From Shimia aestuarii (GTDB lineage Bacteria; Pseudomonadota; Alphaproteobacteria; Rhodobacterales; Rhodobacteraceae): a stretch of 64,000 bases of DNA. The position numbers and the translations under genes were made by a program. The stretch lies in assembly GCF_900114635.1 (NCBI RefSeq), contig NZ_FOTQ01000010.1, positions 7,501-71,500 of the forward strand. The letters run 5' to 3'. Below the pieces are notes generated by a model. It did no database searches and was not told the DNA's origin. It saw only the letters and a list, made by a program, of their open reading frames with translations. This document shows positions 34,759 to 43,537 of this stretch, piece after piece; the first letter of the stretch is position 1; each line of letters starts with the position of its first letter.

Positions 34759-35577
34759 ATGGGCTTTCCCGGCACCTGGATGACCGAAAGCGAAAGCGTC
34801 GTCTATCGGGTGGTCCCGAAATGTGCCTGTTCGACCATCGGGCAGATCATGTATTTTTCGGACCACGGCGAATTCTTTGACGGTGATATCCACGACGCCA
34901 CAAGCGGTATGCACAAATGGGCGATCGAAGAAAGCCATCAGCCGATCATGAACAATGTGCGCGAGCACACGTCCTACGCCTTTACCTGTGTGCGCAATCC
35001 TTACACGCGTATCCTGTCGTCGTTCTTCGACAAGATCTGCGGCATTCAGCGCAACGGCAAGCGGTATCGCGGAAACCTCGTGCCGATGCTGATCCAGAAA
35101 TACGGGATCGAGGTCGGCGGCGAAGACGGCAAGGAAGAGTTCGACCAGATCAAGAGCTTCCGCCGCTTTCTTCTGTTTGCCCGTGACACGATCCGCTGGC
35201 GGCGCCCGATGGACCCCGACATTCACTGGTCCGCCATGTCAGGACATATCTCGACATTCATCGTGAATGGTGGCCAATACGACAATATTTTCTGGACCGA
35301 AGCTTTCAACGACGGCATGCAACAGGTGCTCGACGCGATCGAAACGCCACATGCGGTCGACCTTGCCGCGATCCCGCGTTTCAACGAATCCGAAGGCCAC
35401 GGCCCCAAACGCGCGCATCCGGTCGAAGACTATTTCGACGACCTGTCCATGCATCTGGTCTATGAAATCTACAAAAAGGATTTCCAGCTCTTCAAATACG
35501 ATTTCGAAAACCCGGGCAACAAGATGCCCATCGGGGAAATCGACCTTGATGAGGTGCACGCCAAGCTGGGTGACTGA
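34759..35577 (+). CDS. Sulfotransferase family 2 protein
   Basis: This 272-residue protein has the PAPS-binding signatures of carbohydrate sulfotransferases: the 5'-phosphosulfate loop VVPKCACSTIGQIMYF near residue 20 and the 3'-phosphate site CVRNPYTRILSSFFDKICG near residue 80. It would transfer sulfate from PAPS to a sugar hydroxyl. GGAGGCAAACAC precedes ATG. The divergent neighbour is a glycosyltransferase, so a sulfated surface glycan is a reasonable but unproven product. Confidence 0.87.
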   Translation: MGFPGTWMTESESVVYRVVPKCACSTIGQIMYFSDHGEFFDGDIHDATSGMHKWAIEESHQPIMNNVREHTSYAFTCVRNPYTRILSSFFDKICGIQRNGKRYRGNLVPMLIQKYGIEVGGEDGKEEFDQIKSFRRFLLFARDTIRWRRPMDPDIHWSAMSGHISTFIVNGGQYDNIFWTEAFNDGMQQVLDAIETPHAVDLAAIPRFNESEGHGPKRAHPVEDYFDDLSMHLVYEIYKKDFQLFKYDFENPGNKMPIGEIDLDEVHAKLGD

Positions 35578-35641
35578 GCGACCAAGGCTCTTGGAAGAGC
35601 CTTACCCAAGCGGTTTCAAAACCACTTTGCACCGACAATAA

Positions 35642-35671
35642 GAAAGGGCGGGGATATCCCCGCCCTTTCGT
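35642..35671. terminator. Bidirectional terminator
   Basis: AAAGGGCGGGGA and TCCCCGCCCTTT form a near-uninterrupted palindrome with flanking A and T runs, between the convergent sulfotransferase and second binding-protein genes. Confidence 0.85.
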
Positions 35672-35687
35672 GCTTCTCCGGCCTGCT

Positions 35688-36842
35688 TTACTGGCGCGAT
35701 ACCAGCTTCCAGCCGCCACCTTCGACAACCGAGATGGTCACTTCGTCCGCACCGCGGTGGTCGCCCGGGCCATAAGTAATCTGCGCATCGGTCAGTTCGT
35801 CAAAGTAATCGAGCGATTCCATGCCTTTGATAAAGGCTTCATGGGTCAGGTCGGGACCAGCCGCCTCAAGCGCGCGTACCAGCGTCTCGGCTGCGGAATA
35901 CCCCAGCATGGCAAAGCCGCTGGCGGGCTGGTCATACTTGGCCTTGTAATCCGCGATGAACTTGCCAGGCACCGCATCTGCAGCACGCGAGTAAAGGTCC
36001 ACCCAACCGGCAGCCGCATAAAGGCCATCGGTCACACCGCCCGGCACCATGGCAACCGGCTCAAGGAAGCCTGCCGAGGTGTTCATGAACTTCACGTCGG
36101 TCCAGCCCAGCTTCTTGGCCGTCCCCACGACGGTGATGCCCTGACGGACACCCAGCGCCATGGTGACAACGTCACAACCTGCCGATTTCAGCTTGGTCAG
36201 CGAGCCGACAAAGTCGAGCTCGTCCGGCTTGTGCGTGGTTTCGCCTGCCATTGTCAGACCAAGCGCGGCGGTCACATCCTTGGTCGAATCGGCGATCTCC
36301 TTGCCGAAATCCGACGGGATATACATGGTGCAGACTTCCTGTGCGCCAAACTCACCTGCAAGGTATTTCACACCGACCTGCACCTGGTCCCAATAGCTCG
36401 AGAACCCGGTGAACTTGTTGTCCATCGGCTCTGCCAGCATCTCACGTGCCGCCGAAAGCGGGCCGACATTCGGAATACCCTTGGGATCCATCAGCTTGAA
36501 GCCCGCAATGTTCATCGGCGTGCCCAGCGACAGGAGCATGGCAAACGCCTTGTCCTTGTTCAGAAGCTTGTTGTAGCCCTGCATCGCGCGCGGGATCTGG
36601 TAGCCGTTATCCTCGACAACGAAGCGAATCTTGCGGCCATGCACACCGCCCGCCGCGTTCACTTCGTCGAATTTCATGTTAGCGCCGTTCACAGCCGGAA
36701 CACCCACCGCGGCAAAGACGCCGCTGAGGTCGTTGACCGAGCCGATCACCACCTCGTCATCGCTCACGCCCTGGGTTTCGGCCAGGCCCTGCGATGCCAG
36801 CGCCACCGCGCCCGCCGCAAATGCGGTCATCAGTTTTTTCAT
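35688..36842 (-). CDS. ABC transporter substrate-binding protein, cluster 2
   Basis: This 384-residue type-I periplasmic binding protein has a signal peptide MKKLMTAFAAGAVALASQGLA and the Liv family core: GVSDDEVVIGSVNDLSGVFA, GRKIRFVVEDNGYQIPRAM, and YSAAETLVRALEAAG near the end. It is the last gene of the minus-strand run starting at 42289 and ends at a bidirectional terminator. The ligand is unknown. An adjacent acyl-CoA synthetase and two acyl-CoA dehydrogenases point to an organic acid rather than an amino acid. Confidence 0.93.
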   Translation of the reverse strand: MKKLMTAFAAGAVALASQGLAETQGVSDDEVVIGSVNDLSGVFAAVGVPAVNGANMKFDEVNAAGGVHGRKIRFVVEDNGYQIPRAMQGYNKLLNKDKAFAMLLSLGTPMNIAGFKLMDPKGIPNVGPLSAAREMLAEPMDNKFTGFSSYWDQVQVGVKYLAGEFGAQEVCTMYIPSDFGKEIADSTKDVTAALGLTMAGETTHKPDELDFVGSLTKLKSAGCDVVTMALGVRQGITVVGTAKKLGWTDVKFMNTSAGFLEPVAMVPGGVTDGLYAAAGWVDLYSRAADAVPGKFIADYKAKYDQPASGFAMLGYSAAETLVRALEAAGPDLTHEAFIKGMESLDYFDELTDAQITYGPGDHRGADEVTISVVEGGGWKLVSRQ

Positions 36843-36889
36843 GTTTTCCTCCCGTTGGTTACGTGGTCTCCAGCCACATGATTTCTAGT

Positions 36890-38770
36890 CTAGTACATTT
36901 CCTCGATCAGTGCGGAATGTTTCTTTTCAACAAAGCCGCGCTTGAGCTTCATGGTCGCGGTAAGCTCCTCATCTTCCGCGGTCAGAAGCACGTTGATCAG
37001 GCGGAAATCCTTGATCTGTTCGACCCGTGCAAAGTCCTTGTTGACCTCCTCCACTTCCTTGCGGATCAGGTCGACAACCTCCTGCGCGGCACAGAGCGAG
37101 GCAAAGTCCGAGAACGGCACCTTGCGGTCCTGCGCGAATTTCTCGACGTTTTCCTGATCGATCATGATCAGACAGGTCAGGTATTTGCGCGCATCGCCGA
37201 TCACCACCGCATCCGAGATATAGTGGCTGAACTTCAACCGGCTCTCGATTTCGGCAGGCGTGATATTCTTGCCCCCAGCCGTGATGATGATGTCTTTCAG
37301 GCGCCCGGTGATCGTCAGGAATCCGTCATCGTCCACCTTGCCCACATCCCCGGTGCGCAGCCAGCCATCGTCGGTAAAAGTTTCGGCCGTCTTTTCATTG
37401 TTGCGCCAATAGCCCTGGAAATTGTTGAGGCCATAGGTCTGAATCTCGCCATCCTCGGCAATCCGCACCTGAAAACCGGGAACCGCCTTGCCCACCGTGC
37501 CAGGCTTGTTGTCATCCGGCAGGTTGATTGTGGCGAGCCCGGTGTTCTCGGTCATGCCATAACCTTCCAGAAGCTGCACGCCAATTGCCCAGTACCACTT
37601 GATCAACTCGGGTGAGATCGGCGCCGCCCCGGTGCCGCCGCGCCGCATCCGGTCCATGCCCAGCATTCGCCGCAAGTTTCGCAGCACGAGGAAGTCCCAG
37701 ATCAGGAAGTTGAGCGCCACCATCGCTGGCACGGGCTTGCGCGCCAGAAGGTAATCGGCCCGTTTCAACCCTGCCTTGACCGCAAGCTTGAAGGCCAGCC
37801 GGCCAATGGGCGTGGCTTCCTGCGCCAACACCAGAACCCGCGAATAGACCTTTTCCCAAACCCGCGGCACCGCCGTGAAGTGGCTGGGCGAGACTTCCTG
37901 CAGGTTGTCGAACACCGTCTCGGGGCTTTCCGCGAAATTCACGATCGCCTTGCCCGCCAGCGGGAAATACACCGACACGTCCCGTTCAAGGATGTGACAG
38001 AGCGGCAGGAAACAAAGCTGTTCATCCCCCGGCATCGTCGGCAGCGCATGTGCGCCCGACACCATCGCGCCAATCACGTTCTCCTGGCTGAGCATCGCGC
38101 CCTTGGGCATACCGGTGGTGCCCGAGGTATAGATCAGAAGCCCGGTGTCGCCCGGTTGCGACTTTTCGATCTCCGCCTCGAAATACCCGTGGTTTTCCGC
38201 GTCAAACGCACGGCCCGTGTCATAGAGATCGTCGATGAACACGCATTTCTCGTGACGCAGATCGTGCAGGCCCTCTTTTTCAAAGATGATAACCTTGACG
38301 ACCTGCGGGGCCTGATCCTCGATCTCCAGAAACTTGTCGAGCTGCTCGTCGTTTTCCACGAACAGGAACCGGCTGTCGCTGTCGCGCAAAAGGTATTCCA
38401 GCTGGCTGGCCGAGTCGGTGGTATAGACCCCCGACGCGATCCCGCCGACCGCCTGAATACCCATGTCGGCGTAAAGCCATTCCTTGCGGTCCTCGGACAG
38501 GATCGACACCACCTCGCCGCGTTCAAGCCCGAGGGCGCGCAGGCCAAGGCCGATCCACTTGGCGTGGTTCCAGTAATCTTTCCACGAATAGGCGCGCCAG
38601 ATGCCAAGGTCTTTCTCGCGGTGCGCGGTCTTGTCCCCCAATTGTTCACACCGCTTGGCAAACAGCTTGGGCACCGTATCGCAACTGTCCACAAGCGCCG
38701 GGCGCTGGCCCGGATTGGCGGTCACGATCACGCCGTTGATCTCGATCTGGTCGGTCGTTTGAATGTTCAT
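36890..38770 (-). CDS. Long-chain acyl-CoA synthetase-type AMP-binding protein, cluster 2
   Basis: This 626-residue ligase has the phosphate loop LLIYTSGTTGMPKGAMLSQ, adenine motif LLEGYGMTENTGLATI and hinge WLRTGDVGKVDDDGFLTITG, with the catalytic Lys region LKRGFVEKKH at the end. It forms an acyl-CoA through an acyl-AMP. I use ATG 38770 (MNIQTTDQIEING) behind GGAGGGGTTGGC. It sits between livF and the binding-protein gene, so activation is coupled to uptake. Confidence 0.94.
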   Translation of the reverse strand: MNIQTTDQIEINGVIVTANPGQRPALVDSCDTVPKLFAKRCEQLGDKTAHREKDLGIWRAYSWKDYWNHAKWIGLGLRALGLERGEVVSILSEDRKEWLYADMGIQAVGGIASGVYTTDSASQLEYLLRDSDSRFLFVENDEQLDKFLEIEDQAPQVVKVIIFEKEGLHDLRHEKCVFIDDLYDTGRAFDAENHGYFEAEIEKSQPGDTGLLIYTSGTTGMPKGAMLSQENVIGAMVSGAHALPTMPGDEQLCFLPLCHILERDVSVYFPLAGKAIVNFAESPETVFDNLQEVSPSHFTAVPRVWEKVYSRVLVLAQEATPIGRLAFKLAVKAGLKRADYLLARKPVPAMVALNFLIWDFLVLRNLRRMLGMDRMRRGGTGAAPISPELIKWYWAIGVQLLEGYGMTENTGLATINLPDDNKPGTVGKAVPGFQVRIAEDGEIQTYGLNNFQGYWRNNEKTAETFTDDGWLRTGDVGKVDDDGFLTITGRLKDIIITAGGKNITPAEIESRLKFSHYISDAVVIGDARKYLTCLIMIDQENVEKFAQDRKVPFSDFASLCAAQEVVDLIRKEVEEVNKDFARVEQIKDFRLINVLLTAEDEELTATMKLKRGFVEKKHSALIEEMY

Positions 38771-38783
38771 GCCAACCCCTCCC

Positions 38784-39557
38784 TCAGCGCCACGTCTTCT
38801 TGCGTTTCCAGCGCCGCTCGCCGCGCGCACCTTCTTCCTGGTGACCCAGGTAGAACGCCTTGATGTCTTCGCTCTCCATCAGCCGATCGGCGCTGCCATC
38901 CATCACGATGCGCCCGATCTCCATCACATAGCCCATATCGGCCAGTTCCAGAGCGACCTTGGCGTTCTGTTCCACCAGCATCATGGTCACGCCTTCATCT
39001 TCGTTAAGACGCTTCAGGATCGCGAAAATCTCCTGCACCAGCAGCGGCGACAGGCCGAGGGACGGCTCGTCCAACAGCATGATCTTGGGCCGCAGCATCA
39101 AACCCCGGCCAATCGCCAGCATCTGCTGTTGCCCCCCAGAAAGCGTACCCGCCTCCTGACCGCGCCGCTCTTTCAGAATGGGAAAATAGTCGAAGACCAT
39201 TTCCCGGTCCTTCTCGATCTCGGCTTTGTCATTGCGGGTATAGGCCCCCAGCGACAGGTTCTCGTCCACGGTCAAAAGCGGAAACACCTCGCGCCCTTCG
39301 GGCACATGCACAATGCCCCGGCGCACGATGGAATGCGGTTCCTTTCCCTGGATTTCCTCTCCCTCGAAAATCACCTGCCCTTTTTCCGGGTCCATGATCC
39401 CCGAGATGGTCTTCAAAAGGGTTGACTTGCCCGCGCCATTGGCACCTAGCACGGTCACGACCTGCCCTTTTTCCACCTTCAGGCTTGCGCCCCGGATCGC
39501 CATGATCGGGCCGTAAAAGCTTTCAAGGTTCTTCACTTCAAGCACGGTTTCACTCAT
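38784..39557 (-). CDS. livF: Branched-chain-type ABC transporter ATPase (LivF), cluster 2
   Basis: This 257-residue ATPase has Walker A GANGAGKST, signature LSGGQQQMLAIGRGLMLRP and Walker B IMLLDEPSLGLSP. The ATG at 39557 shares one base with the livG stop (TGATG). It ends in a basic tail (RGERRWKRKKTWR) like that of LivF in cluster 1, which supports common ancestry of the clusters. Confidence 0.94.
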   Translation of the reverse strand: MSETVLEVKNLESFYGPIMAIRGASLKVEKGQVVTVLGANGAGKSTLLKTISGIMDPEKGQVIFEGEEIQGKEPHSIVRRGIVHVPEGREVFPLLTVDENLSLGAYTRNDKAEIEKDREMVFDYFPILKERRGQEAGTLSGGQQQMLAIGRGLMLRPKIMLLDEPSLGLSPLLVQEIFAILKRLNEDEGVTMMLVEQNAKVALELADMGYVMEIGRIVMDGSADRLMESEDIKAFYLGHQEEGARGERRWKRKKTWR

Positions 39558-40327
39558 CACGCGGCCCCCGCACCAAGATAGGCTTCAATCACGGCCGGAT
39601 CGCTCTGCACCTCTGCAGGCGTTCCCTCGGCCAGCTTCGCGCCATCGGCCAGCGCCAGAACCCTATCGGACACGCCGGACACAAGCCCCATGTCATGTTC
39701 CACCATCAGAACGGTGATCCCCATCTGTTTGCGGATATCGTCGATCCACCAACGCATGTCCTGCGTTTCCTCGACCGACAGACCCGAGGCCGGTTCATCG
39801 AGCAGCAACAGACGCGGCCCGGTGGCCAGCGCCCGGCCCACCTCGACCACCTTGCGCACACCGTAAGGCAGCCCGGCGATCATCTTGTTGCGATAAGGTT
39901 GCAGATCAAGGAAGTCGATGACCTCTTCCACCGCCTCGCGATGGCGCTTTTCCTCGCGCCGCACACGCGGCGTGAACAGCATTTCCTCAAGCATGGTCGT
40001 GCGCCGATGCCGATGCCGTCCAACCAGCAGGTTCTGCAGAACAGTCGCGTGATCGAACAGCTCGATGTTCTGAAAAGTCCGCGCGATGCCCAGATCGGCA
40101 ACCTGATCGGCGTTACGATCCAACAGGTTCTTGCCGTCAAAGGTGATCGACCCGGAATAGGGATCGTAAAACCGCGAGATCAGGTTGAACACGGTGGATT
40201 TCCCCGCCCCGTTCGGCCCGACGATGGCATAGACCTCGCCCTCTTCCACGGTAAAGCTCAGATCGTTGACAGCCACCACGCCCCCGAACTTGAGCGTCGC
40301 ATTCTTGATTTCCAGCAAACTGCTCAT
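39557..40327 (-). CDS. livG: Branched-chain-type ABC transporter ATPase (LivG), cluster 2
   Basis: This 256-residue ATPase has Walker [10 protein letters not shown], family signature LPYGVRKVVEVGRALATGP and Walker B LLLLDEPASGLS, with the LivG C-terminal end (DPAVIEAYLGAGAA). ATG 40327 (MSSLLEIKNATLKF) overlaps the livM stop by four bases (ATGA); longer starts would run far into livM. Confidence 0.94.
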   Translation of the reverse strand: MSSLLEIKNATLKFGGVVAVNDLSFTVEEGEVYAIVGPNGAGKSTVFNLISRFYDPYSGSITFDGKNLLDRNADQVADLGIARTFQNIELFDHATVLQNLLVGRHRHRRTTMLEEMLFTPRVRREEKRHREAVEEVIDFLDLQPYRNKMIAGLPYGVRKVVEVGRALATGPRLLLLDEPASGLSVEETQDMRWWIDDIRKQMGITVLMVEHDMGLVSGVSDRVLALADGAKLAEGTPAEVQSDPAVIEAYLGAGAA

Positions 40328-41409
40328 CTCAGGCGCTCCGTCTTGAGGTAGGATTTCTGGCGCTTGAACATGTCCTTGCGCGCAAACGGGAACAGCTCGA
40401 ACCAAATGCGTATCTTCATCCACCGTCCGTAGATGCCCATCGGCTCGAACAGGATAAACAGGATCAGGATCGCCCCGAACACGCCCGTCTCCAGCCCCGG
40501 AATGGCCACGCCCCCCCCACCAATGGCGTCCTTCGCGATGGACAGGAATTGCGGCAGGTAGGCAACGACCACAGCGCCGAAGAACGCACCGTGGATCGAC
40601 CCAAGACCGCCGATGACGATCATCATCAGCAGGGTGATCGAGATTACGATGGAGAAGGTCTCGTTGTTGAACGCCCCTGCGTAGAACCCCATCAGCGCAC
40701 CCGCAAGCCCGGTGATCCCGCAGGAAATCCCGAACGACGCCGCCTTGGTCCGCGCGATATGCACGCCCATGGCCGTGGCGGATACTTCGCTATCGCGCAC
40801 GGCGGCAAAGGCCCGCCCCAGCGGCGAGCGCAGCAGATTGCGATAGATCAGCGTGCAGATAATCGTGATTGCCAGCACCAGCCAATAAAACCGATCCGGT
40901 GTCGTCCAGCGTTCGATCTCGATGCCGAAGATGGTGATCATCGGGGCAAACTTGCCCGAAACGCCGTCGGTGATCGGCTCCATCAGAACGATCAGGTCAT
41001 CGGTCAGGATCGACAGGGCAATCGTTGCAATCGCAAGGTAGATCCCGTGCAGGCGCACTGCCGGGATGGCAATAATCGTGCCCACGATCCCGGTCAGGAT
41101 ACCCGCCGCCGGAAACGCGATGAGAAACGGCAACCCCTGCTCCATGAAGATCACGCAGGAATAACAGCCCACCGCCAAAAACGCAGCATGACCGAGGCTT
41201 GCCTGCCCGGTCTGCCCGGTCAAAAGCATCAGCCCCAGCCCGGCAATCGCCCAGATCAGAACGTTGGTCACTTCACCCAGATAAAAATCGTCCATGATCC
41301 ACGGCAGCAACACCGCCACCACGATCAGCGTGGCATAGACAAAGAACGTCCACCAATCGGGAAACAGGCGAATGTCGTGTTCGTAAGAGGTCTTGAAATG
41401 TATGCGCAT
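40324..41409 (-). CDS. livM: Branched-chain-type ABC permease (LivM), cluster 2
   Basis: This 361-residue permease has about ten hydrophobic helices, LAGLGLMLLTGQTGQASLGHA-type core (seen as GLMLLTGQTGQASLGHAAFL) and the coupling loop SPLGRAFAAVRDSEVSATAMG. I use ATG 41409 (MRIHFKTSYEHDIRLF), four bases after the livH stop; upstream in-frame codons belong to livH sequence. Confidence 0.93.
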   Translation of the reverse strand: MRIHFKTSYEHDIRLFPDWWTFFVYATLIVVAVLLPWIMDDFYLGEVTNVLIWAIAGLGLMLLTGQTGQASLGHAAFLAVGCYSCVIFMEQGLPFLIAFPAAGILTGIVGTIIAIPAVRLHGIYLAIATIALSILTDDLIVLMEPITDGVSGKFAPMITIFGIEIERWTTPDRFYWLVLAITIICTLIYRNLLRSPLGRAFAAVRDSEVSATAMGVHIARTKAASFGISCGITGLAGALMGFYAGAFNNETFSIVISITLLMMIVIGGLGSIHGAFFGAVVVAYLPQFLSIAKDAIGGGGVAIPGLETGVFGAILILFILFEPMGIYGRWMKIRIWFELFPFARKDMFKRQKSYLKTERLR

Positions 41410-41413
41410 GGGA

Positions 41414-42289
41414 TCAGACCTTCTTCGTGCGGACCTGGCTGAACAGGCCGTGAGGACGGAACACCAAGACAAACAGCAAGAGCGCATAAGGAGCGATCTG
41501 ACTGTAGCCAGCAGCAAGGTAGCGCGATGCAAAGGGTTCGATCACACCCACGATGAGACCACCTGCCAAGGCACCGGGCAACGAGCCAAACCCGCCGATC
41601 ACCGCCGCCGCAAACGCCTTGATCCCGAGAAGGCCTGCGTTTGGATCAATCGCGCCTTTCGAGGCAAAAAGAATGCCGGCCACGGCGGCCACGGCCCCCG
41701 AGAGGCCCCAGATCATGCCCTGCACCCGCTTGACCGGAACCCCCATGAAATACGCCGCCATCTGGTTCTGAGACGCCGCCTGCATGGCAAGGCCGAGCTT
41801 GGTGCGCTGGAAGAACTGGTAGAGGAAGATGGTGAGCAGAACCGTGACGACAATGACCGCCACATCAGCCATACCTAGTACCACACCTCCCAGCCTTATG
41901 TCCCCAAGCGCGAGCGGGCTTTCAAGCGTTTGCGGCTCGTGCCCCCAGATCGCCCCGGCAATAAACCGGATCACAAAACCCAGTGCGATGGTCAGGATCA
42001 CAACCGCCGTCTGGCTCTGTCCAAAAAGATGCCGCAGCACGAAGAAGTCGAGCAGATAACCGAGTACTGCCATGATCGCGATGGCCATTGGTGCCGCCAC
42101 CCAGAAGGGCAGCCCCATGTAATGCGCATTGGTCAGGCCCAACGTGACAAAGGCCCCCAGCATCATGAAATCGCCCTGGGCGAAGTTCACAGCTTCGGTG
42201 GCCTTGTAGATCAGAACGAACCCAAGTGCGATAAGGCCGTAAACACAGCCATTCGCAAGCCCGCTGACGAGCAGTTGCAAAACTTCCAT
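41414..42289 (-). CDS. livH: Branched-chain-type ABC permease (LivH), cluster 2
   Basis: This 291-residue permease begins MEVLQLLVSGLANGCVYGLI and has GFVLIYKATEAVNFAQGDF, the LivH hallmark, plus the coupling loop KLGLAMQAASQNQMAAYFMG. GGAGGATAAA precedes the ATG. It is the first gene of the cluster 2 transporter unit. A CATAC-N6-GTATG palindrome lies 73-88 bases upstream. Confidence 0.94.
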   Translation of the reverse strand: MEVLQLLVSGLANGCVYGLIALGFVLIYKATEAVNFAQGDFMMLGAFVTLGLTNAHYMGLPFWVAAPMAIAIMAVLGYLLDFFVLRHLFGQSQTAVVILTIALGFVIRFIAGAIWGHEPQTLESPLALGDIRLGGVVLGMADVAVIVVTVLLTIFLYQFFQRTKLGLAMQAASQNQMAAYFMGVPVKRVQGMIWGLSGAVAAVAGILFASKGAIDPNAGLLGIKAFAAAVIGGFGSLPGALAGGLIVGVIEPFASRYLAAGYSQIAPYALLLFVLVFRPHGLFSQVRTKKV

Positions 42290-42361
42290 TTATCCTCCCC
42301 GTGCCGGTTGTTCCGGCTTTCCTTGGATTCAGTCTCGTCGCTGGCCCCGCGCCCCGTCAAG

Positions 42362-42377
42362 CATACAGACGGGTATG
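42362..42377. promoter_or_regulatory. Putative TetR operator upstream of livH, cluster 2
   Basis: CATAC-AGACGG-GTATG is an inverted repeat with 5-bp arms and a 6-base centre. It has the same arms and spacing as the palindrome next to the tetR gene at 44785-44802. A TTGACG that could be a -35 box follows it directly on the minus strand (42360-42355). Confidence 0.5.
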
Positions 42378-42412
42378 GTGCCGATCCGCCGTAACGTCAC
42401 ACGTCGCGTTCC

Positions 42413-43528
42413 TTACAGCCCGCGCTGCCGCAAAAGCCAGTTGGTATGGTGCCCCGCATCCCCGAGAAACTCGGTCAGCGCGCGGTCCCGTTTCATGAAA
42501 AGCCCAAGGTCCAACTCGTCGGTCATGCCGATACCGCCATGCATCTGCACACCTTCTTCCGTGGCCTGCCGTCCGGTCGTGGCCGTCTTGGCTTTGGCTG
42601 CACGGCTGAGCGCTTCGGCATTTTCCGCGCCAGCGTCCAAAGCGTTCAGAGCAGCGGAAACCAACGACGCGGTCTGCTCGATCTCGCAATAAAGATCAGC
42701 CGCGCGATGTTGCAAAGCCTGAAACCGCCCGATCAACGTACCGAACTGTTTGCGCGTGCGCAGGTACTCATTGGTTGTCTCTGCCGCAACACGCGCCACG
42801 CCAAGCTGTTCTGCCGCCGTCACCGCACGCCCCGCTGCCAAGGCAGAAGAGAGCGCATTCGCGGCCGCCTCTCCCTCTGCCAAAAGCGCAGAGGCATCCA
42901 GCTGCACATCCTCAAGCATCACACTTGCCGCATTGCGATGGTCCAGCAAGATCTGCGCTGCGACTGTCACGCCATCCTGTGTCGGATCCACCCAGAACAG
43001 GGCGGGCGCCCCATCCAAAAGCGCAACAACGATCAGCCGATCCGCCCCGAACCCATCCACGACAAAGCTCTTGCGACCACCAAGAACAAATCCGTCGCCT
43101 GTCCGGGTCGCGCCTGTCGCAATTCGCTCGGGGCGATGTTTCGCGCCTTCCTCCAAGGCCAGCGCAATCACGGCCTCACCCGCCGCAATCTTTGGCCCCC
43201 ACTGCGCCGCCACAGGTCCGCCGACCTGCCGCAGGATCGTGGCCGACAGGATCGCGGTCGACAGGAACGGCGCCGCGGTCAGGTTGCGCCCCATCGACTC
43301 GGCAATCAGCCCCGCCGCGCGGAAACCAAAATCCGCGCCGCCCATCTCTTCGGGCAAGACGATTCCCATCCAGCCAAGCTCGGCCATGTCCGACAGGATC
43401 GCCGGGTCATAGCCCAGCGGCGCACCGGAATCGCGCAACGCACGAAAGGCGCTGATGGAGTGCGACTGCGCCAGAAACCCGTCTGCCGCTTCGGCCACCA
43501 TCCTGTGATCTTCGCTCAGAATTTCCAT
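42413..43528 (-). CDS. Acyl-CoA dehydrogenase, subunit without visible catalytic-Glu motif
   Basis: This 371-residue flavoprotein has the acyl-CoA dehydrogenase fold order: an N-terminal helical part, a middle beta domain (GVTVAAQILLDHRNA region), and a C-terminal helical part with YLRTRKQFGTLIGRFQALQHR and EEGVQMHGGIGMTDELDLGL. At the end, where family members usually carry a Y-E-G-T-type segment with the catalytic Glu, it reads LTEFLGDAGHHTNWLLRQRG. It starts nine bases after the partner gene. I infer that it is the non-catalytic half of a heteromeric enzyme, as in steroid side-chain dehydrogenases. Confidence 0.88.
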   Translation of the reverse strand: MEILSEDHRMVAEAADGFLAQSHSISAFRALRDSGAPLGYDPAILSDMAELGWMGIVLPEEMGGADFGFRAAGLIAESMGRNLTAAPFLSTAILSATILRQVGGPVAAQWGPKIAAGEAVIALALEEGAKHRPERIATGATRTGDGFVLGGRKSFVVDGFGADRLIVVALLDGAPALFWVDPTQDGVTVAAQILLDHRNAASVMLEDVQLDASALLAEGEAAANALSSALAAGRAVTAAEQLGVARVAAETTNEYLRTRKQFGTLIGRFQALQHRAADLYCEIEQTASLVSAALNALDAGAENAEALSRAAKAKTATTGRQATEEGVQMHGGIGMTDELDLGLFMKRDRALTEFLGDAGHHTNWLLRQRGL

Positions 43529-43537
43529 CTCTTCCCC

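Noticed and set aside
32016-35577. ABC ATPase, glycosyltransferase and sulfotransferase as one operon
   Set aside because: The three genes lie on alternating strands with hairpins or divergent starts between them, so they cannot form a single transcript.
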